Of a DNA stretch of 64,000 bases, positions 1-8,924 are shown piece by piece. Source of the stretch: Pseudomonas sp. KK4 (lineage in GTDB: Bacteria > Pseudomonadota > Gammaproteobacteria > Pseudomonadales > Pseudomonadaceae); contig NZ_LYVP01000003.1 in assembly GCF_001984065.1 (NCBI RefSeq), positions 1 through 64,000 of the forward strand, read 5' to 3'. Under the pieces are notes generated by a model. That model did no database searches. It had not been told where the DNA came from and saw only the letters and a program-made list of their open reading frames with translations. A program made the position numbers and the translations under genes. Each line of letters opens with the position of its first letter. The stretch's first letter is position 1.

Positions 1-235
1 GGGCAACGATGTGCGCCAGCAGGTCGCTGCCGACGGTGGGTTCGACCGGGCTTTCCAGGTCCACCGGTGGGAAGTTCAGCGATTGAGGCAGCACCTCACC
101 CGACTGTTCGGCCAGCGCTCGGGCAAAGAAATCCTGCCAGATGTGGCTGACGCCGCTCAGTGCCTGGGTGTTTCGCAGGTTGTAGTCGCCGTAGGGCGAG
201 ATAAAACCTGTGATGGTGGGTTGAATGTCTGACAT
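1..235 (-). CDS. Partial CDS, unrecognised protein (N-terminal 78 codons)
   Basis: Only the 5' end lies in the window; the gene runs off the left edge. The ATG at 233-235 is preceded on the minus strand by a purine-rich GAGAGAA, a plausible ribosome binding site. The product begins MSDIQPTITGFISPYGDYNL and shows no signal peptide or membrane segment in the visible part. It is divergent from rsmJ, with a 93-base gap that must hold both promoters. I do not recognise the family and assign no function. The open frame, the good start context and the lack of a better plus-strand candidate support it as a real gene. Confidence 0.6.
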   Translation of the reverse strand, partial: MSDIQPTITGFISPYGDYNLRNTQALSGVSHIWQDFFARALAEQSGEVLPQSLNFPPVDLESPVEPTVGSDLLAHIVA

Positions 236-328
236 TTCTCTCGGTCGACGCTCAGCTCTGGCAAAATGCTCGTTAGTTTTGTTATCGGCCGTTTTTGCCG
301 ATCATTAATTTTTTGAGCGTGTTTTCCG

Positions 329-1111
329 ATGATTGATCAGCCCGCGGCTTGCCGCATCCATGTCGAGGCCTTGAACGCGACCTTTCAGCCACAGGCCGAG
401 CACTGGGCCGAGCGCCTGGGCCTGCCGTTGCAGGTGGATGAGGGCGAGTTTGCCTTGCAGGTGGGCGAGCAGGGCCTGCAGTTGCAACAGCTGGGTCCGG
501 ACGCGCCGGGGCCGGTGCGGGTGGATTTCGTCGAGGGCGGCGCAGCCCATCGTCGGTTGTACGGCGGTGGCAGCGGGCAGATGATCGCCAAGGCCGTTGG
601 CATCGCCCAGGGCGTTCGTCCGCGGGTGCTGGATGCCACGGCGGGGCTGGGCAAGGATGCGTTCGTGCTGGCCAGCCTGGGGTGCGAGATGAGCCTGGTC
701 GAGCGTCAGCCGTTGATCGGTGCCCTGCTCGAGGATGGCCTGGCCAGAGCAGCGGAGGACTTTGACGTGGCGCCGATCGTGGCGCGCATGCGGTTGCTCA
801 AGGGCAATTCGATCGAGGTGATGCAAAACTGGGAAGGCGAGCCGCCGCAAGTGATCTACCTCGACCCGATGTTTCCGCACCGTGAGAAAACCGCGCTGGT
901 GAAAAAGGAAATGCGCCTGTTCCGGCCGCTGGTGGGCGATGATCCGGATGCTCCGGCATTGCTCCAGGCGGCATTGGCGCTGGCCAGCCACCGGGTGGTG
1001 GTCAAGCGACCGCGCAAGGCACCGTGCATCGAAGGGCCCAAGCCGAGCCATGCGCTGGATGGCAAGTCCAGCCGGTATGACATTTATCCGAAGAGGGCGC
1101 TCAAGCCGTAA
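329..1111 (+). CDS. rsmJ: 16S rRNA (guanine1516-N2)-methyltransferase RsmJ
   Basis: A 260-residue cytosolic methyltransferase that makes m2G1516 in 16S rRNA using S-adenosylmethionine. The SAM-binding motif I is at residues 100-118 ([13 protein letters not shown]) and the family motif DPMFPHR is at 179-185, with the conserved acidic-Pro segment typical of RsmJ/YhiQ. Length fits the family (about 250-260). The start at 329 has only a weak upstream GAGCG. The gene is followed by a REP doublet and by the convergent TetR gene. The large reverse-frame reading across it is a GC-rich shadow. Confidence 0.93.
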   Translation: MIDQPAACRIHVEALNATFQPQAEHWAERLGLPLQVDEGEFALQVGEQGLQLQQLGPDAPGPVRVDFVEGGAAHRRLYGGGSGQMIAKAVGIAQGVRPRVLDATAGLGKDAFVLASLGCEMSLVERQPLIGALLEDGLARAAEDFDVAPIVARMRLLKGNSIEVMQNWEGEPPQVIYLDPMFPHREKTALVKKEMRLFRPLVGDDPDAPALLQAALALASHRVVVKRPRKAPCIEGPKPSHALDGKSSRYDIYPKRALKP

Positions 1112-1126
1112 GACCGAGTTGCCCCA

Positions 1127-1203
1127 TTCGCGAGCAAGCCCGCTCCCACATTTGATTGGTGCACGACGCAGATCAAGTGTGGGAGCGGGCTTGCTCGCGA
1201 AGG
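1127..1203. repeat. REP doublet (GGGAGCGGGCTTGCTCGCGA type)
   Basis: Two inverted copies of the Pseudomonas REP palindrome: left arm about 1127-1150 and right arm about 1178-1200, separated by 27 bases. It lies between the convergent ends of rsmJ and the TetR gene, where it could fold as a transcript-end structure for both. Confidence 0.9.
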
Positions 1204-1228
1204 CGCCAGACCCTGCAGCCTGGATCGA

Positions 1229-1873
1229 TTAGGCTGAACCCGGCCGATACGCCCGCATGAACAAACCCACCACCTCCCGCACATGGCTCTCGGCCGCGTC
1301 TTCGGTCAGCGGCTCGCCACAGCCATACAGCAAGCGAAAATTCGCCGCGCCCTTGAGCAGGCAGAAGAAGTGCTCCGCCGCATTGCGCGGTTTGTCGATG
1401 CTCAGCGCGCCACTCTGATCGACTTTACCCAGCAACCGCTCCATGCCGTTGAGCATGCGTTGCGGGCCGGCCTCGAAGAAGATCAGGGACAGTTTCGGGT
1501 CCTGGCTGCCCAGGGCCATGATCAAACGGTGCAGGTTCACCGATTCGTCGCTGTTGATCAGCTGATGAAAGCCCCGGGCGATGTTCAGCAGCACGGTTTC
1601 CACCGCCACCCCCTGCGGCAATTCAAAGAACAGCGTCGGCAACTGCTCTTCGCACTTGGCCACCACGGCGGCGGAGAACAGCGTCTCCTTGTCGTTGAAA
1701 TGGCTGTAGACCGTCAGCTTCGACACGCCGGCCTGCGTCGCGACAGCATCCATGCTGGTGTTGGCATATCCCTTGGTCAGAAACAGCGTTTTCGCCGCGT
1801 CCAGGATGGCCTGGCGCTTGGCCAGATCCTTGGGGCGGCCTGGGCCGTTGGGTGCTGAAAGATTGTTCGGCAT
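1229..1873 (-). CDS. mexL: TetR/AcrR-family repressor, MexL-like
   Basis: A 214-residue TetR-type regulator. The N-terminal DNA-binding domain occupies about residues 17-66, with the helix-turn-helix in MDAVATQAGVSKLTVYSHFN (from residue 41). The rest is the usual helical ligand and dimer domain. The open frame extends far upstream, but the ATG at 1871-1873 is the natural start: it begins MPNNLSAPNGPGRPKDLAKR just before the domain. It is divergent from the RND efflux operon, and the 93-base gap contains a palindrome that is a likely operator. Order and divergence (regulator, adaptor, pump, no outer-membrane gene) resemble mexL-mexJK of P. aeruginosa, also near plsB. The symbol rests on that synteny, not on sequence identity. 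Confidence 0.8.
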   Translation of the reverse strand: MPNNLSAPNGPGRPKDLAKRQAILDAAKTLFLTKGYANTSMDAVATQAGVSKLTVYSHFNDKETLFSAAVVAKCEEQLPTLFFELPQGVAVETVLLNIARGFHQLINSDESVNLHRLIMALGSQDPKLSLIFFEAGPQRMLNGMERLLGKVDQSGALSIDKPRNAAEHFFCLLKGAANFRLLYGCGEPLTEDAAESHVREVVGLFMRAYRPGSA

Positions 1874-1915
1874 ATGCGCTTTTATTACTGGACTGGTGAG
1901 TTTGCTATTAATAAC

Positions 1916-1929
1916 ATACTGGTCAGTAT
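1916..1929. promoter_or_regulatory. Putative TetR operator ATACTGGTCAGTAT
   Basis: Perfect 6-bp inverted repeat ATACTG/CAGTAT with a 2-bp centre, midway between the divergent regulator and efflux operon. A related half-site, ACTGG (1892-1896), lies 20 bases upstream. Position and symmetry are those of a TetR-family operator controlling both directions. Binding is inferred. Confidence 0.55.
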
Positions 1930-1966
1930 AATTATTCCAAGCACCATTGGCGAAAGGTCCTTCACC

Positions 1967-3067
1967 ATGTTCCGCTATGCCTTGCCCCTCGCGTTGCCAG
2001 TCAGCCTGGCGTTTCTGTTGACGGCGTGCGGTCATGAAGAAGCGCCGCCCACCAGCGTGCGCCCGGCCATGGTGGTCCAGCCAGAGCCCTCGACGCAGGC
2101 AATGGAAAGCTATCCGGGCGAAGTTCGTGCGCGCTTCGAGCCCGAGCTGGCGTTCCGCATCGGCGGCAAAGTCAGCCGACGACTGGTCGAAGAGGGGCAG
2201 CGGGTCAAGGCCGATCAGCCCTTGGCCGAGCTCGATCCCCAGGACGTTCGTCTGCAATTGGAAGCCACCCGCGCCCAGGTCGCCGCCGCCGAAGCCAACC
2301 TGAACATGGTGCGTGCCGAGCGCGACCGCTATAAAACGCTGATGGAGCGTCAGCTGGTCAGCCGCTCCCAGTACGACAACGCGGAAAACCTCTACCGCTC
2401 CGGCGAAGCGCGCCTGAAGCAGATCAAAGCCGAATTCAACGTCTCTACCAACCAGGCCAGCTACGCCGTATTGCGTGCGCCTCAGGACGGCGTCGTGGCC
2501 AAGCGTGCAGTGGAAGTCGGGCAAGTGGTGGCAGCGGGTCAGACGGTATTTACCCTGGCCACCGACGGCGAGCGCGAAGTGCTGATCAGTTTGCCAGAGC
2601 AGAACTTCGGACGTTTCAAGGTCGGCCAGCCGGTCTCGGTGGAACTGTGGACGCAACCGGATCAGCGCTTCGCCGGGCGCATCCGTGAACTGTCGCCGTC
2701 CGCCGATCCGAAGTCCCGCACCTTCGCGGCGCGCATTGCCTTCACCGGTGGCAAGGTCCCGGCCGAACTCGGCCAGAGTGCCCGCGTGTTCGTGCAAACC
2801 GCAGAGGCCGTGCCGTTGTCGGTGCCCCTGTCGGCATTGACCGCCGAAAACGGCGTGACCTACGTCTGGGTCGTCAGTGCCAACAACACCCTGAAAAAGA
2901 CCCCGGTGCGGGTCGGTGCCTTCGGTGAGAAAACCGTGCCGGTGCTCGAAGGGCTCAACGCCAGCGACTGGGTGGTGGCCGCCGGCGTCCATGTGCTTCT
3001 GGACGGGCAGCAGGTGCGCCCGGTGGATCGCTCCAACCGCGTGGTCAATCTGGCGGACAAGGAGTAA
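1967..3067 (+). CDS. mexJ: RND efflux periplasmic adaptor lipoprotein, MexJ-like
   Basis: A 366-residue membrane-fusion protein that links an inner-membrane RND pump to an outer-membrane channel. Starting at ATG 1967, which follows GAAAGG, gives a lipoprotein signal peptide with lipobox LTAC and acylated Cys21. An in-frame extension from 1874 would spoil it. The body shows the adaptor plan: lipoyl half-motifs around VSRRLVEEGQRVKADQPLAE and LRAPQDGVVAKRAVEVGQVV, a coiled hairpin between them, then beta-barrel and membrane-proximal domains. It is followed after 6 bases by the pump gene, so the two form an operon. Substrates cannot be read from sequence. The symbol is by synteny. Confidence 0.82.
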   Translation: MFRYALPLALPVSLAFLLTACGHEEAPPTSVRPAMVVQPEPSTQAMESYPGEVRARFEPELAFRIGGKVSRRLVEEGQRVKADQPLAELDPQDVRLQLEATRAQVAAAEANLNMVRAERDRYKTLMERQLVSRSQYDNAENLYRSGEARLKQIKAEFNVSTNQASYAVLRAPQDGVVAKRAVEVGQVVAAGQTVFTLATDGEREVLISLPEQNFGRFKVGQPVSVELWTQPDQRFAGRIRELSPSADPKSRTFAARIAFTGGKVPAELGQSARVFVQTAEAVPLSVPLSALTAENGVTYVWVVSANNTLKKTPVRVGAFGEKTVPVLEGLNASDWVVAAGVHVLLDGQQVRPVDRSNRVVNLADKE

Positions 3068-3073
3068 TCCCCG

Positions 3074-6000
3074 ATGGGCTTCAATCTTTCCGAATGGGCG
3101 TTGCGCAATCGCCAGATCGTACTGTTCCTGATGCTGTTGCTGGCCATCGTTGGCGCGCTTTCCTACACCAAGCTCGGCCAGAGCGAAGACCCGCCGTTTA
3201 CCTTCAAGGCCATGGTCATCCGCACCAACTGGCCGGGGGCCACGGCCCAGGAAGTGTCGCGCCAGGTCACCGAGCGCATTGAAAAGAAACTGATGGAAAC
3301 CGGCGAGTACGAACGCATCGTGTCGTTCTCCCGTCCCGGCGAATCCCAGGTCACGTTCATTGCCCGCGACTCCATGCATTCGGTGCAAATTCCGGAGCTC
3401 TGGTATCAGGTGCGCAAAAAGGTCAGCGACATTCGCCACACCTTGCCGCCGGGCATTCAGGGACCGTTCTTCAACGATGAATTCGGCACCACCTTCGGCA
3501 ACATCTACGCCTTGACCGGGGACGGTTTCGACTACGCCGTGCTCAAGGATTACGCCGATCGCATCCAGATCCAGCTGCAACGGGTCAAGGATGTGGGCAA
3601 GGTTGAGCTGCTCGGTTTGCAGGACGAGAAGATCTGGATCGAGTTGTCCAACGTCAAACTTGCCACCCTCGGCTTGCCCCTGGCAGCAGTGCAACAGGCG
3701 CTTGAAGAGCAGAACGCCGTGTCCACCGCCGGCTTCTTCGAAACCAGCAGTGAGCGATTGCAGCTACGGGTGTCGGGGAATTTTCAGACAGTCGATGAGA
3801 TAAAGAACTTCCCGATCCGAGTTGCCGATCGCACGTTCCGGATTTCCGACGTGGCCGAGGTGCGCCGCGGTTTCAACGATCCGCCTGCGCCGCGCATGCG
3901 CTTCATGGCCGAGGACGCCATCGGCCTGGCCGTGGCCATGAAGGACGGTGGCGACATCCTGGTGCTGGGCAAGGCCCTGGAAGTCGAATTCGCCCGCATC
4001 CAGAAAAACCTGCCGGCCGGCATGCAACTGCGTAAGGTGTCCGATCAACCGGCGGCGGTGAAAACCGGGGTCGGCGAGTTCGTCCAGGTGCTGGTCGAAG
4101 CGCTGGCGATCGTGTTGCTGGTGAGCTTTTTCTCCCTCGGCGTGCGCACCGGCATGGTCGTGGCGCTGGCGATTCCGCTGGTGCTGGCGATGACCTTTGC
4201 CGCCATGTATTACTTCGGCATCGGCCTGCACAAGATCTCCCTCGGCGCCCTGGTGCTGGCCTTGGGCTTGCTGGTGGACGACGCGATCATCGCCGTGGAA
4301 ATGATGGCGATCAAAATGGAGCAGGGCTTCGACCGCATCAAGGCGGCGAGCTATGCCTGGACCAGCACCGCGTTCCCGATGCTCACCGGTACGCTGATCA
4401 CCGCCGCCGGGTTCCTGCCGATCGCCACCGCGCAGTCGGGCACCGGCGAATACACCCGTTCGATCTTCCAGGTGGTGACCATCGCGCTGCTGGCGTCCTG
4501 GGTCGCGGCGGTGGTGTTCGTGCCGTACCTGGGGGAAAAACTCCTGCCGGATCTGGCGAAGATTCACGCAGCCAAACACGGTACCGATCAGCCCGATCCT
4601 TACGGTACGCCGTTTTATCAGCGAGTCCGGCGGGTGGTGGAGTGGTGTGTGCGTCGGCGCAAAACGGTGATTGCGGCGACGGTGATTCTGTTCATTGCTT
4701 CTGTAGTCCTCTTCCGATTCGTGCCGCAGCAATTTTTCCCGGCATCGGGCCGACTGGAATTGATGGTCGATCTGAAACTGGCCGAAGGCGCCTCCTTGAG
4801 CAACACCACCGAGGAGGTCAAACGCCTTGAAGCGCTGCTCAAGGACAAGGCCGGGATCGATAACTATGTGGCCTATGTGGGCACCGGTTCGCCACGTTTC
4901 TACCTGCCGCTGGACCAGCAACTGCCCGCTGCCAGCTTCGCCCAATTCGTGGTGCTGGCGAAAACCATCGAAGAGCGTGAAACCCTGCGCAGTTGGCTGA
5001 TCGCCACGCTCAACGAACAATTTCCGGCCATGCGCTCGCGGGTCACGCGTCTGGAAAACGGGCCGCCCGTGGGTTATCCGGTGCAGTTCCGGGTGACCGG
5101 TGAGCACATCGAGGAAGTCCGTGCGCTGGCCCGCAAAGTCGCGGCCAAGGTGCGCGAAAACCCTCATGTGTCCAACGTGCATCTGGACTGGGAAGAGCCG
5201 AGCAAAGTCGTCTATCTGAACGTCGATCAGGACCGCGCCCGGGCGTTGGGGGTGAGCACGGCCAACCTGTCGAAGTTCTTGCAGAGCTCGCTGACCGGTT
5301 CCAGCGTCAGCCAGTACCGCGAAGACAACGAGTTGATCGAGATCCTGCTGCGCGGCACCGTGCATGAGCGCACCGAACTGTCGTTGCTGCCGAGCCTGGC
5401 GGTGCCCACCGACAATGGCCGCAGCGTCGCCCTGTCGCAGATCGCGACCCTGGAGTACGGCTTTGAAGAAGGCGTGATCTGGCACCGCAACCGCCTGCCC
5501 AACGTGACCGTTCGTGCGGACATCTACGGCAAGGAACAACCGGCGACGTTGGTGAAACAGATCCTGCCGACCCTCGACCCTATCCGTGCGGAGTTGCCGG
5601 ACGGCTACCTGTTGGATGTGGGCGGCACGGTGGAGGATTCGGAGCGCGGGCAGAAGTCGGTCAACGCCGGTGTGCCGATGTTCATCGTGGTGGTGCTGAC
5701 GTTGCTGATGCTGCAACTGCGCAGCTTCTCGCGCACGGCCATGGTGTTTCTGACGGCGCCGCTGGGGTTGATCGGGGTGACGCTGTTCCTGATGGTTTTC
5801 CGCCAGCCGTTCGGTTTTGTGGCGATGCTCGGGACCATCGCGCTCTCGGGGATGATCATGCGTAACTCGGTGATCCTGGTGGATCAGATCGAACAGGATA
5901 TCGCAGCGGGGCTCAAGCCCTGGCAGGCGATCATCGAGGCTACGGTTCGCCGCTTCCGGCCGATCGTGCTGACCGCGCTGGCGGCGGTGTTGGCGATGAT

Positions 6001-6139
6001 TCCGCTGTCGCGCAGCGTGTTTTTCGGGCCGATGGCGGTGGCGATCATGGGCGGGTTGATTGTGGCGACGGCGTTGACGCTGTTGTTCTTGCCGGCGTTG
6101 TATGCGGCGTGGTTCAGGGTCAGGAAGGAGCCAGTCTGA
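3074..6139 (+). CDS. mexK: RND efflux pump inner-membrane permease, MexK-like
   Basis: A 1021-residue proton-driven resistance-nodulation-division transporter. It has the expected TM1 (about residues 13-30), two large periplasmic porter regions, and TM4 with the proton-relay pair D402-D403 in GLLVDDAIIAVE; the second half repeats the fold. Length fits HAE/MexK-type pumps (about 1020-1040). It directly follows the adaptor gene. No outer-membrane factor gene is present, so the pump presumably borrows an OprM-like channel encoded elsewhere, as MexJK does. A TriC-like pump is the main alternative, but TriC pumps have two adaptor genes and only one is here. Confidence 0.88.
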   Translation: MGFNLSEWALRNRQIVLFLMLLLAIVGALSYTKLGQSEDPPFTFKAMVIRTNWPGATAQEVSRQVTERIEKKLMETGEYERIVSFSRPGESQVTFIARDSMHSVQIPELWYQVRKKVSDIRHTLPPGIQGPFFNDEFGTTFGNIYALTGDGFDYAVLKDYADRIQIQLQRVKDVGKVELLGLQDEKIWIELSNVKLATLGLPLAAVQQALEEQNAVSTAGFFETSSERLQLRVSGNFQTVDEIKNFPIRVADRTFRISDVAEVRRGFNDPPAPRMRFMAEDAIGLAVAMKDGGDILVLGKALEVEFARIQKNLPAGMQLRKVSDQPAAVKTGVGEFVQVLVEALAIVLLVSFFSLGVRTGMVVALAIPLVLAMTFAAMYYFGIGLHKISLGALVLALGLLVDDAIIAVEMMAIKMEQGFDRIKAASYAWTSTAFPMLTGTLITAAGFLPIATAQSGTGEYTRSIFQVVTIALLASWVAAVVFVPYLGEKLLPDLAKIHAAKHGTDQPDPYGTPFYQRVRRVVEWCVRRRKTVIAATVILFIASVVLFRFVPQQFFPASGRLELMVDLKLAEGASLSNTTEEVKRLEALLKDKAGIDNYVAYVGTGSPRFYLPLDQQLPAASFAQFVVLAKTIEERETLRSWLIATLNEQFPAMRSRVTRLENGPPVGYPVQFRVTGEHIEEVRALARKVAAKVRENPHVSNVHLDWEEPSKVVYLNVDQDRARALGVSTANLSKFLQSSLTGSSVSQYREDNELIEILLRGTVHERTELSLLPSLAVPTDNGRSVALSQIATLEYGFEEGVIWHRNRLPNVTVRADIYGKEQPATLVKQILPTLDPIRAELPDGYLLDVGGTVEDSERGQKSVNAGVPMFIVVVLTLLMLQLRSFSRTAMVFLTAPLGLIGVTLFLMVFRQPFGFVAMLGTIALSGMIMRNSVILVDQIEQDIAAGLKPWQAIIEATVRRFRPIVLTALAAVLAMIPLSRSVFFGPMAVAIMGGLIVATALTLLFLPALYAAWFRVRKEPV

Positions 6140-6154
6140 TCGACCACGCCCTTC

Positions 6155-6249
6155 TGTAGGAGCGAACTTGTTCGCGATGGACCTCAACGATAACGCGCGC
6201 TCACTGAATGAGCGCAGTGTCCGAACGTTTTTCGTGAACAATCTCCTAC
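6155..6249. repeat. Degenerate REP doublet left of fic
   Basis: The left arm GTAGGAGCGAACTTGTTCGC matches the GTAGGAGCGAGCTTGCTCGC class. The centre has a perfect hairpin GCGCTCA/TGAGCGC (6197-6215). A decayed right arm (TTCGTGAACAATCTCCTAC) has lost several bases compared with the intact copy at 23584-23681. Confidence 0.6.
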
Positions 6250-6320
6250 GCTCATCTCGGAATCTTCCGATATTGAGCCTCACCGCATTCGAATGCTGTA
6301 CTCGGGACTCGGTTTCATGA

Positions 6321-7715
6321 GTGTCCGAGACAATGGCAATGAAAAAACCACCAACGCTATACGGCCGGTTGGACCTGGTGTTTGATCTGCTCGGGCAGTC
6401 GCCCCACAGGGAGCGACTCGCCGATTATCTCGCTCTGCTCAAGCCCCTGGACGATCGGGGGCGCTACCTGCCTTTCACCGAATTACGCCGCCGCTGGTCG
6501 CCGGGACTGGATTCGAATCTGTGTTGGGCGCTGGTGAAGAAAGCGCGGACTGCGCAGTATTCAAGGCTTTTACCGCTGTGCGAACCCGTTCGATGGGGCA
6601 ACTTTGTGCTCACGCCGCTGGCGCAGAAAGCCATTTCTGCTGTTGACCGGCAGGCGACTACGGCGGCGCTGGAATTCATGACCAGTCAGATCGGGGAGCA
6701 CGCGCACTTCAGTTATTTGCTCAACGATCTGATTGAAGACGAAGCCATCAGTAGCAGTCAGCTCGAAGGCGCGGCGACCACCACACGGGTGGCCAAGGAC
6801 ATGCTCAGGCGTAAGCGCCTGCCGCGCACCCCGGACGAGCGAATGGTGATCGGCAATTACAAGATGATGAATTTCGCTTGGGAAAAGCGTCACGAAGCCT
6901 TGAGTGTCGAATTGATTTCAGCCATGCACCAGGCTGGTGTCGAAGGCATCGATGATGCGCAATATTCACCGGGGACATTCAGGGTCAACGATGACGTCGT
7001 TGTGCAGGATGGTGAGGGGCAAACCGTGCACACGCCGCCGCCTGCCATGGGTCTGGTGGGTCGATTGCAAAGGCTGTCGAATTGGATAAACCAGTCGCAC
7101 AACGACCCGAATCACGCGGGATACCTTCACCCGTTGATCAAAGCCATCGCACTGCATTTCGCGCTGGGCTACGAGCACCCGTTTCGCGATGGTAACGGTC
7201 GTGTCGCACGGGCGCTGTTCTACTGGTTCATGTTCAAGAATGACTACTCGGCGTTTCGCTACATTGCGATCAGCGTCTTGTTGCGCAATGCGCCGGTGAA
7301 GTACGGGAGGTCTTACTTGAACACTGAAGCGGATGATCTCGATCTGACGTATTTCATCGATTTTCAATGCGCGGTCATTCTTCGGGCTGTCGGCGGATTT
7401 ACCCAGGCCTATCGGAAAAGTCTGGCGTGCGCCGACCAGTTTGACCGCTGGTTAGTGGCGTCGGGGTTTTACCACCGGCTGACCGAAAAGCAGCGAGCCG
7501 TCTTTCAGGTGGCCAAGAGCGGGATGGCGAAAGAATTCACGGCAGGTAACGTGAGAGAGCATCTGGACTGCTCCTACAACACCGCCTCGGCGACGTTGAA
7601 TGGCCTGGTCGAGTTGAATGTGTTCGAGAAGAGGAGGATCGGGCGTGAGTGGGTGTTCTTTCTGCGGGTTGCATCGACGGTTGATTCCCTGCCGGAGCAA
7701 CGCTGTTCGCGATAG
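6321..7715 (+). CDS. Class II Fic-domain protein (probable AMP transferase)
   Basis: A 464-residue protein (from GTG 6321; ATG 6333 or 6339 are alternative starts, and none has a strong ribosome binding site). The complete Fic active-site motif HPFRDGNGRVAR is at residues 286-297, with the catalytic His286. The autoinhibitory motif S-x-x-x-E-G is N-terminal to it at residues 145-150 (SSQLEG), which defines class II. The C-terminus, about residues 385-455, looks like a winged helix. Fic enzymes usually transfer AMP to a protein hydroxyl; the target here is unknown. No small antitoxin gene is adjacent, as expected when the inhibitor helix is in cis. It sits between two degenerate REP doublets, and its last codons fall in the right-hand one. 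Codon use looks less biased than in its neighbours, suggesting acquisition. Confidence 0.88.
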   Translation: MSETMAMKKPPTLYGRLDLVFDLLGQSPHRERLADYLALLKPLDDRGRYLPFTELRRRWSPGLDSNLCWALVKKARTAQYSRLLPLCEPVRWGNFVLTPLAQKAISAVDRQATTAALEFMTSQIGEHAHFSYLLNDLIEDEAISSSQLEGAATTTRVAKDMLRRKRLPRTPDERMVIGNYKMMNFAWEKRHEALSVELISAMHQAGVEGIDDAQYSPGTFRVNDDVVVQDGEGQTVHTPPPAMGLVGRLQRLSNWINQSHNDPNHAGYLHPLIKAIALHFALGYEHPFRDGNGRVARALFYWFMFKNDYSAFRYIAISVLLRNAPVKYGRSYLNTEADDLDLTYFIDFQCAVILRAVGGFTQAYRKSLACADQFDRWLVASGFYHRLTEKQRAVFQVAKSGMAKEFTAGNVREHLDCSYNTASATLNGLVELNVFEKRRIGREWVFFLRVASTVDSLPEQRCSR

Positions 7716-7781
7716 CGTCGAGTCAGTCGGCACCCATGTTGACTGACACTGCGTCATCGCGAGCAAGCTTTGCCCCCATAG
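7694..7781. repeat. Degenerate REP doublet overlapping the end of fic
   Basis: The left arm (GGAGCAACGCTGTTCGCGATAG) contains the last codons and stop of fic. The spacer holds the inverted pair GTCAGTC/GACTGAC, and the right arm is TCATCGCGAGCAAGCTTTGC. It corresponds to intact doublets such as 11987-12076 but has many substitutions. Confidence 0.6.
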
Positions 7782-7796
7782 CGTTTGCGCTGTCGG

Positions 7797-8486
7797 TCAG
7801 AGGGTGCCGAACACTTTCTTCGCCAGGCTGGTGGCGGCCGCTGCCGGGTTTTTGCGCAGGGTTTCTTCCTGTTTGCCGATCATTTCGAACAGGCCGTTCA
7901 ACGCCTGTTCGGTCACGTAGCTTTCGATGTTGGCATTCTTGGTGTCGATCACGCCCATGGTCGCGGCCTGGCCGGCGAAGGCGTTGTATTGCTTGGCCAG
8001 ACCGACCTGGTCGGTGGCTTGCTTGACGATCGGCAGGAACTTGGCGCGGATCTGTTCGCGGCTGGTCTTGTCCAGGTACTGGGTGGCCGAGTCGGTGCCG
8101 CCGCTGAGGATGCCCTTGGCGTCTTCGACGGTCATTTTCTTCACCGCGTCCACGAGGATCGGCTGGGCCTGGGTCACGGCGGTTTCCGCCGCTTTGTTCA
8201 TGCTGGTTTCCAGTTGATCGACCTGATCGCCCATGCCGAACTGTTTCATTTTGCTGGCGACCTTGCCCAGCTTGCCCGGCAGTTCGATCTTCACGTCCGG
8301 GTTGTTGCTGAAACCGCCCGGGGTGCCCAGTTGTTTCACGGCCAGTTGCGCGCCTTGGGTCAGGGCGTCCTTGAGCCCGCCGGTGGCGTCTTTTTGCGAC
8401 AGGTCGCTGAGGGACAGCGCCAGGGCGCTGGCACTGATCATCAAACCTGCGCACAGGCCGGCAAAGCGGAGGGTAGGGCGGAGCAT
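7797..8486 (-). CDS. DUF4197 domain-containing exported protein
   Basis: A 229-residue protein with an N-terminal signal peptide (MLRPTLRFAGLCAGLMISAS, ending near ALA at about residue 23). The mature helical sequence matches the DUF4197 family as I know it, common in Proteobacteria and without a defined function. The start at 8484-8486 is chosen because GGAAG lies 4 bases upstream; the earlier in-frame codon would add MKKGSA and put that site inside the gene. It follows the YbaY-like lipoprotein gene by 21 bases on the same strand, so the two are probably co-transcribed. Confidence 0.85.
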   Translation of the reverse strand: MLRPTLRFAGLCAGLMISASALALSLSDLSQKDATGGLKDALTQGAQLAVKQLGTPGGFSNNPDVKIELPGKLGKVASKMKQFGMGDQVDQLETSMNKAAETAVTQAQPILVDAVKKMTVEDAKGILSGGTDSATQYLDKTSREQIRAKFLPIVKQATDQVGLAKQYNAFAGQAATMGVIDTKNANIESYVTEQALNGLFEMIGKQEETLRKNPAAAATSLAKKVFGTL

Positions 8487-8507
8487 GGCACTTCCTTTTT
8501 TCAAGAA

Positions 8508-8906
8508 TTAACGGGCCGCGTCGACGCGGACCTTCAAAGGCTGGGGATCGGAGCCGTCCAGTCGCACGGTGTGGTTTTCGGTGGTGATGAACAGCAGGTT
8601 GCCATGGTCTTCGATGCGCGCGTTGATCGAGTAGCGGTGATTGGGCTCGATCTGGGCGGGGTCGTAGGTGAGGTGGAAGGGCAATGGCACCTGGCCTTTG
8701 ACCGGTCCGCGCTGTTCGTCGATGACCTTGGCCGGGGCATCGGCCAGGGAGATGTCCTGCAGGCTGACGCTGAGGATTGCCGTCGGCGGCAGGGCGATGC
8801 GTTGCAGGTAGAACACTTCGCCATCGAGGGATGCCTTGGGTGCCGGTGTTGGGTGCTGGCAGGCGGTCAACAGCATGGCGGCTGCGATCAGGGGTAGTTT
8901 TTTCAT
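8508..8906 (-). CDS. YbaY-family lipoprotein
   Basis: A 132-residue lipoprotein: signal MKKLPLIAAAMLLTAC with lipobox LTAC (Cys16), then a beta-rich domain with conserved stretches such as ILSVSLQDISLADAPAKVI and PFHLTYDP that fit the YbaY/type III secretion pilotin-like family. The start at 8904-8906 follows GGAGAT at good spacing; the longer in-frame reading upstream would lie in REP sequence. It is the first gene of a pair with the DUF4197 gene. A role in envelope homeostasis is inferred only from location. Confidence 0.82.
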   Translation of the reverse strand: MKKLPLIAAAMLLTACQHPTPAPKASLDGEVFYLQRIALPPTAILSVSLQDISLADAPAKVIDEQRGPVKGQVPLPFHLTYDPAQIEPNHRYSINARIEDHGNLLFITTENHTVRLDGSDPQPLKVRVDAAR

Positions 8907-8924
8907 TGGGATCTCCGTATCGAA

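Noticed and set aside
3764..6283. Long minus-strand open frame opposite the RND pump gene
   Set aside because: Low-complexity Arg/His/Gln-rich translation typical of the complement of a GC-rich gene; no domain, and the plus-strand gene is certain.
6321..7715. Fic gene as toxin of a fic/antitoxin pair
   Set aside because: The inhibitory SxxxEG motif is inside the same protein and no small partner gene is adjacent.
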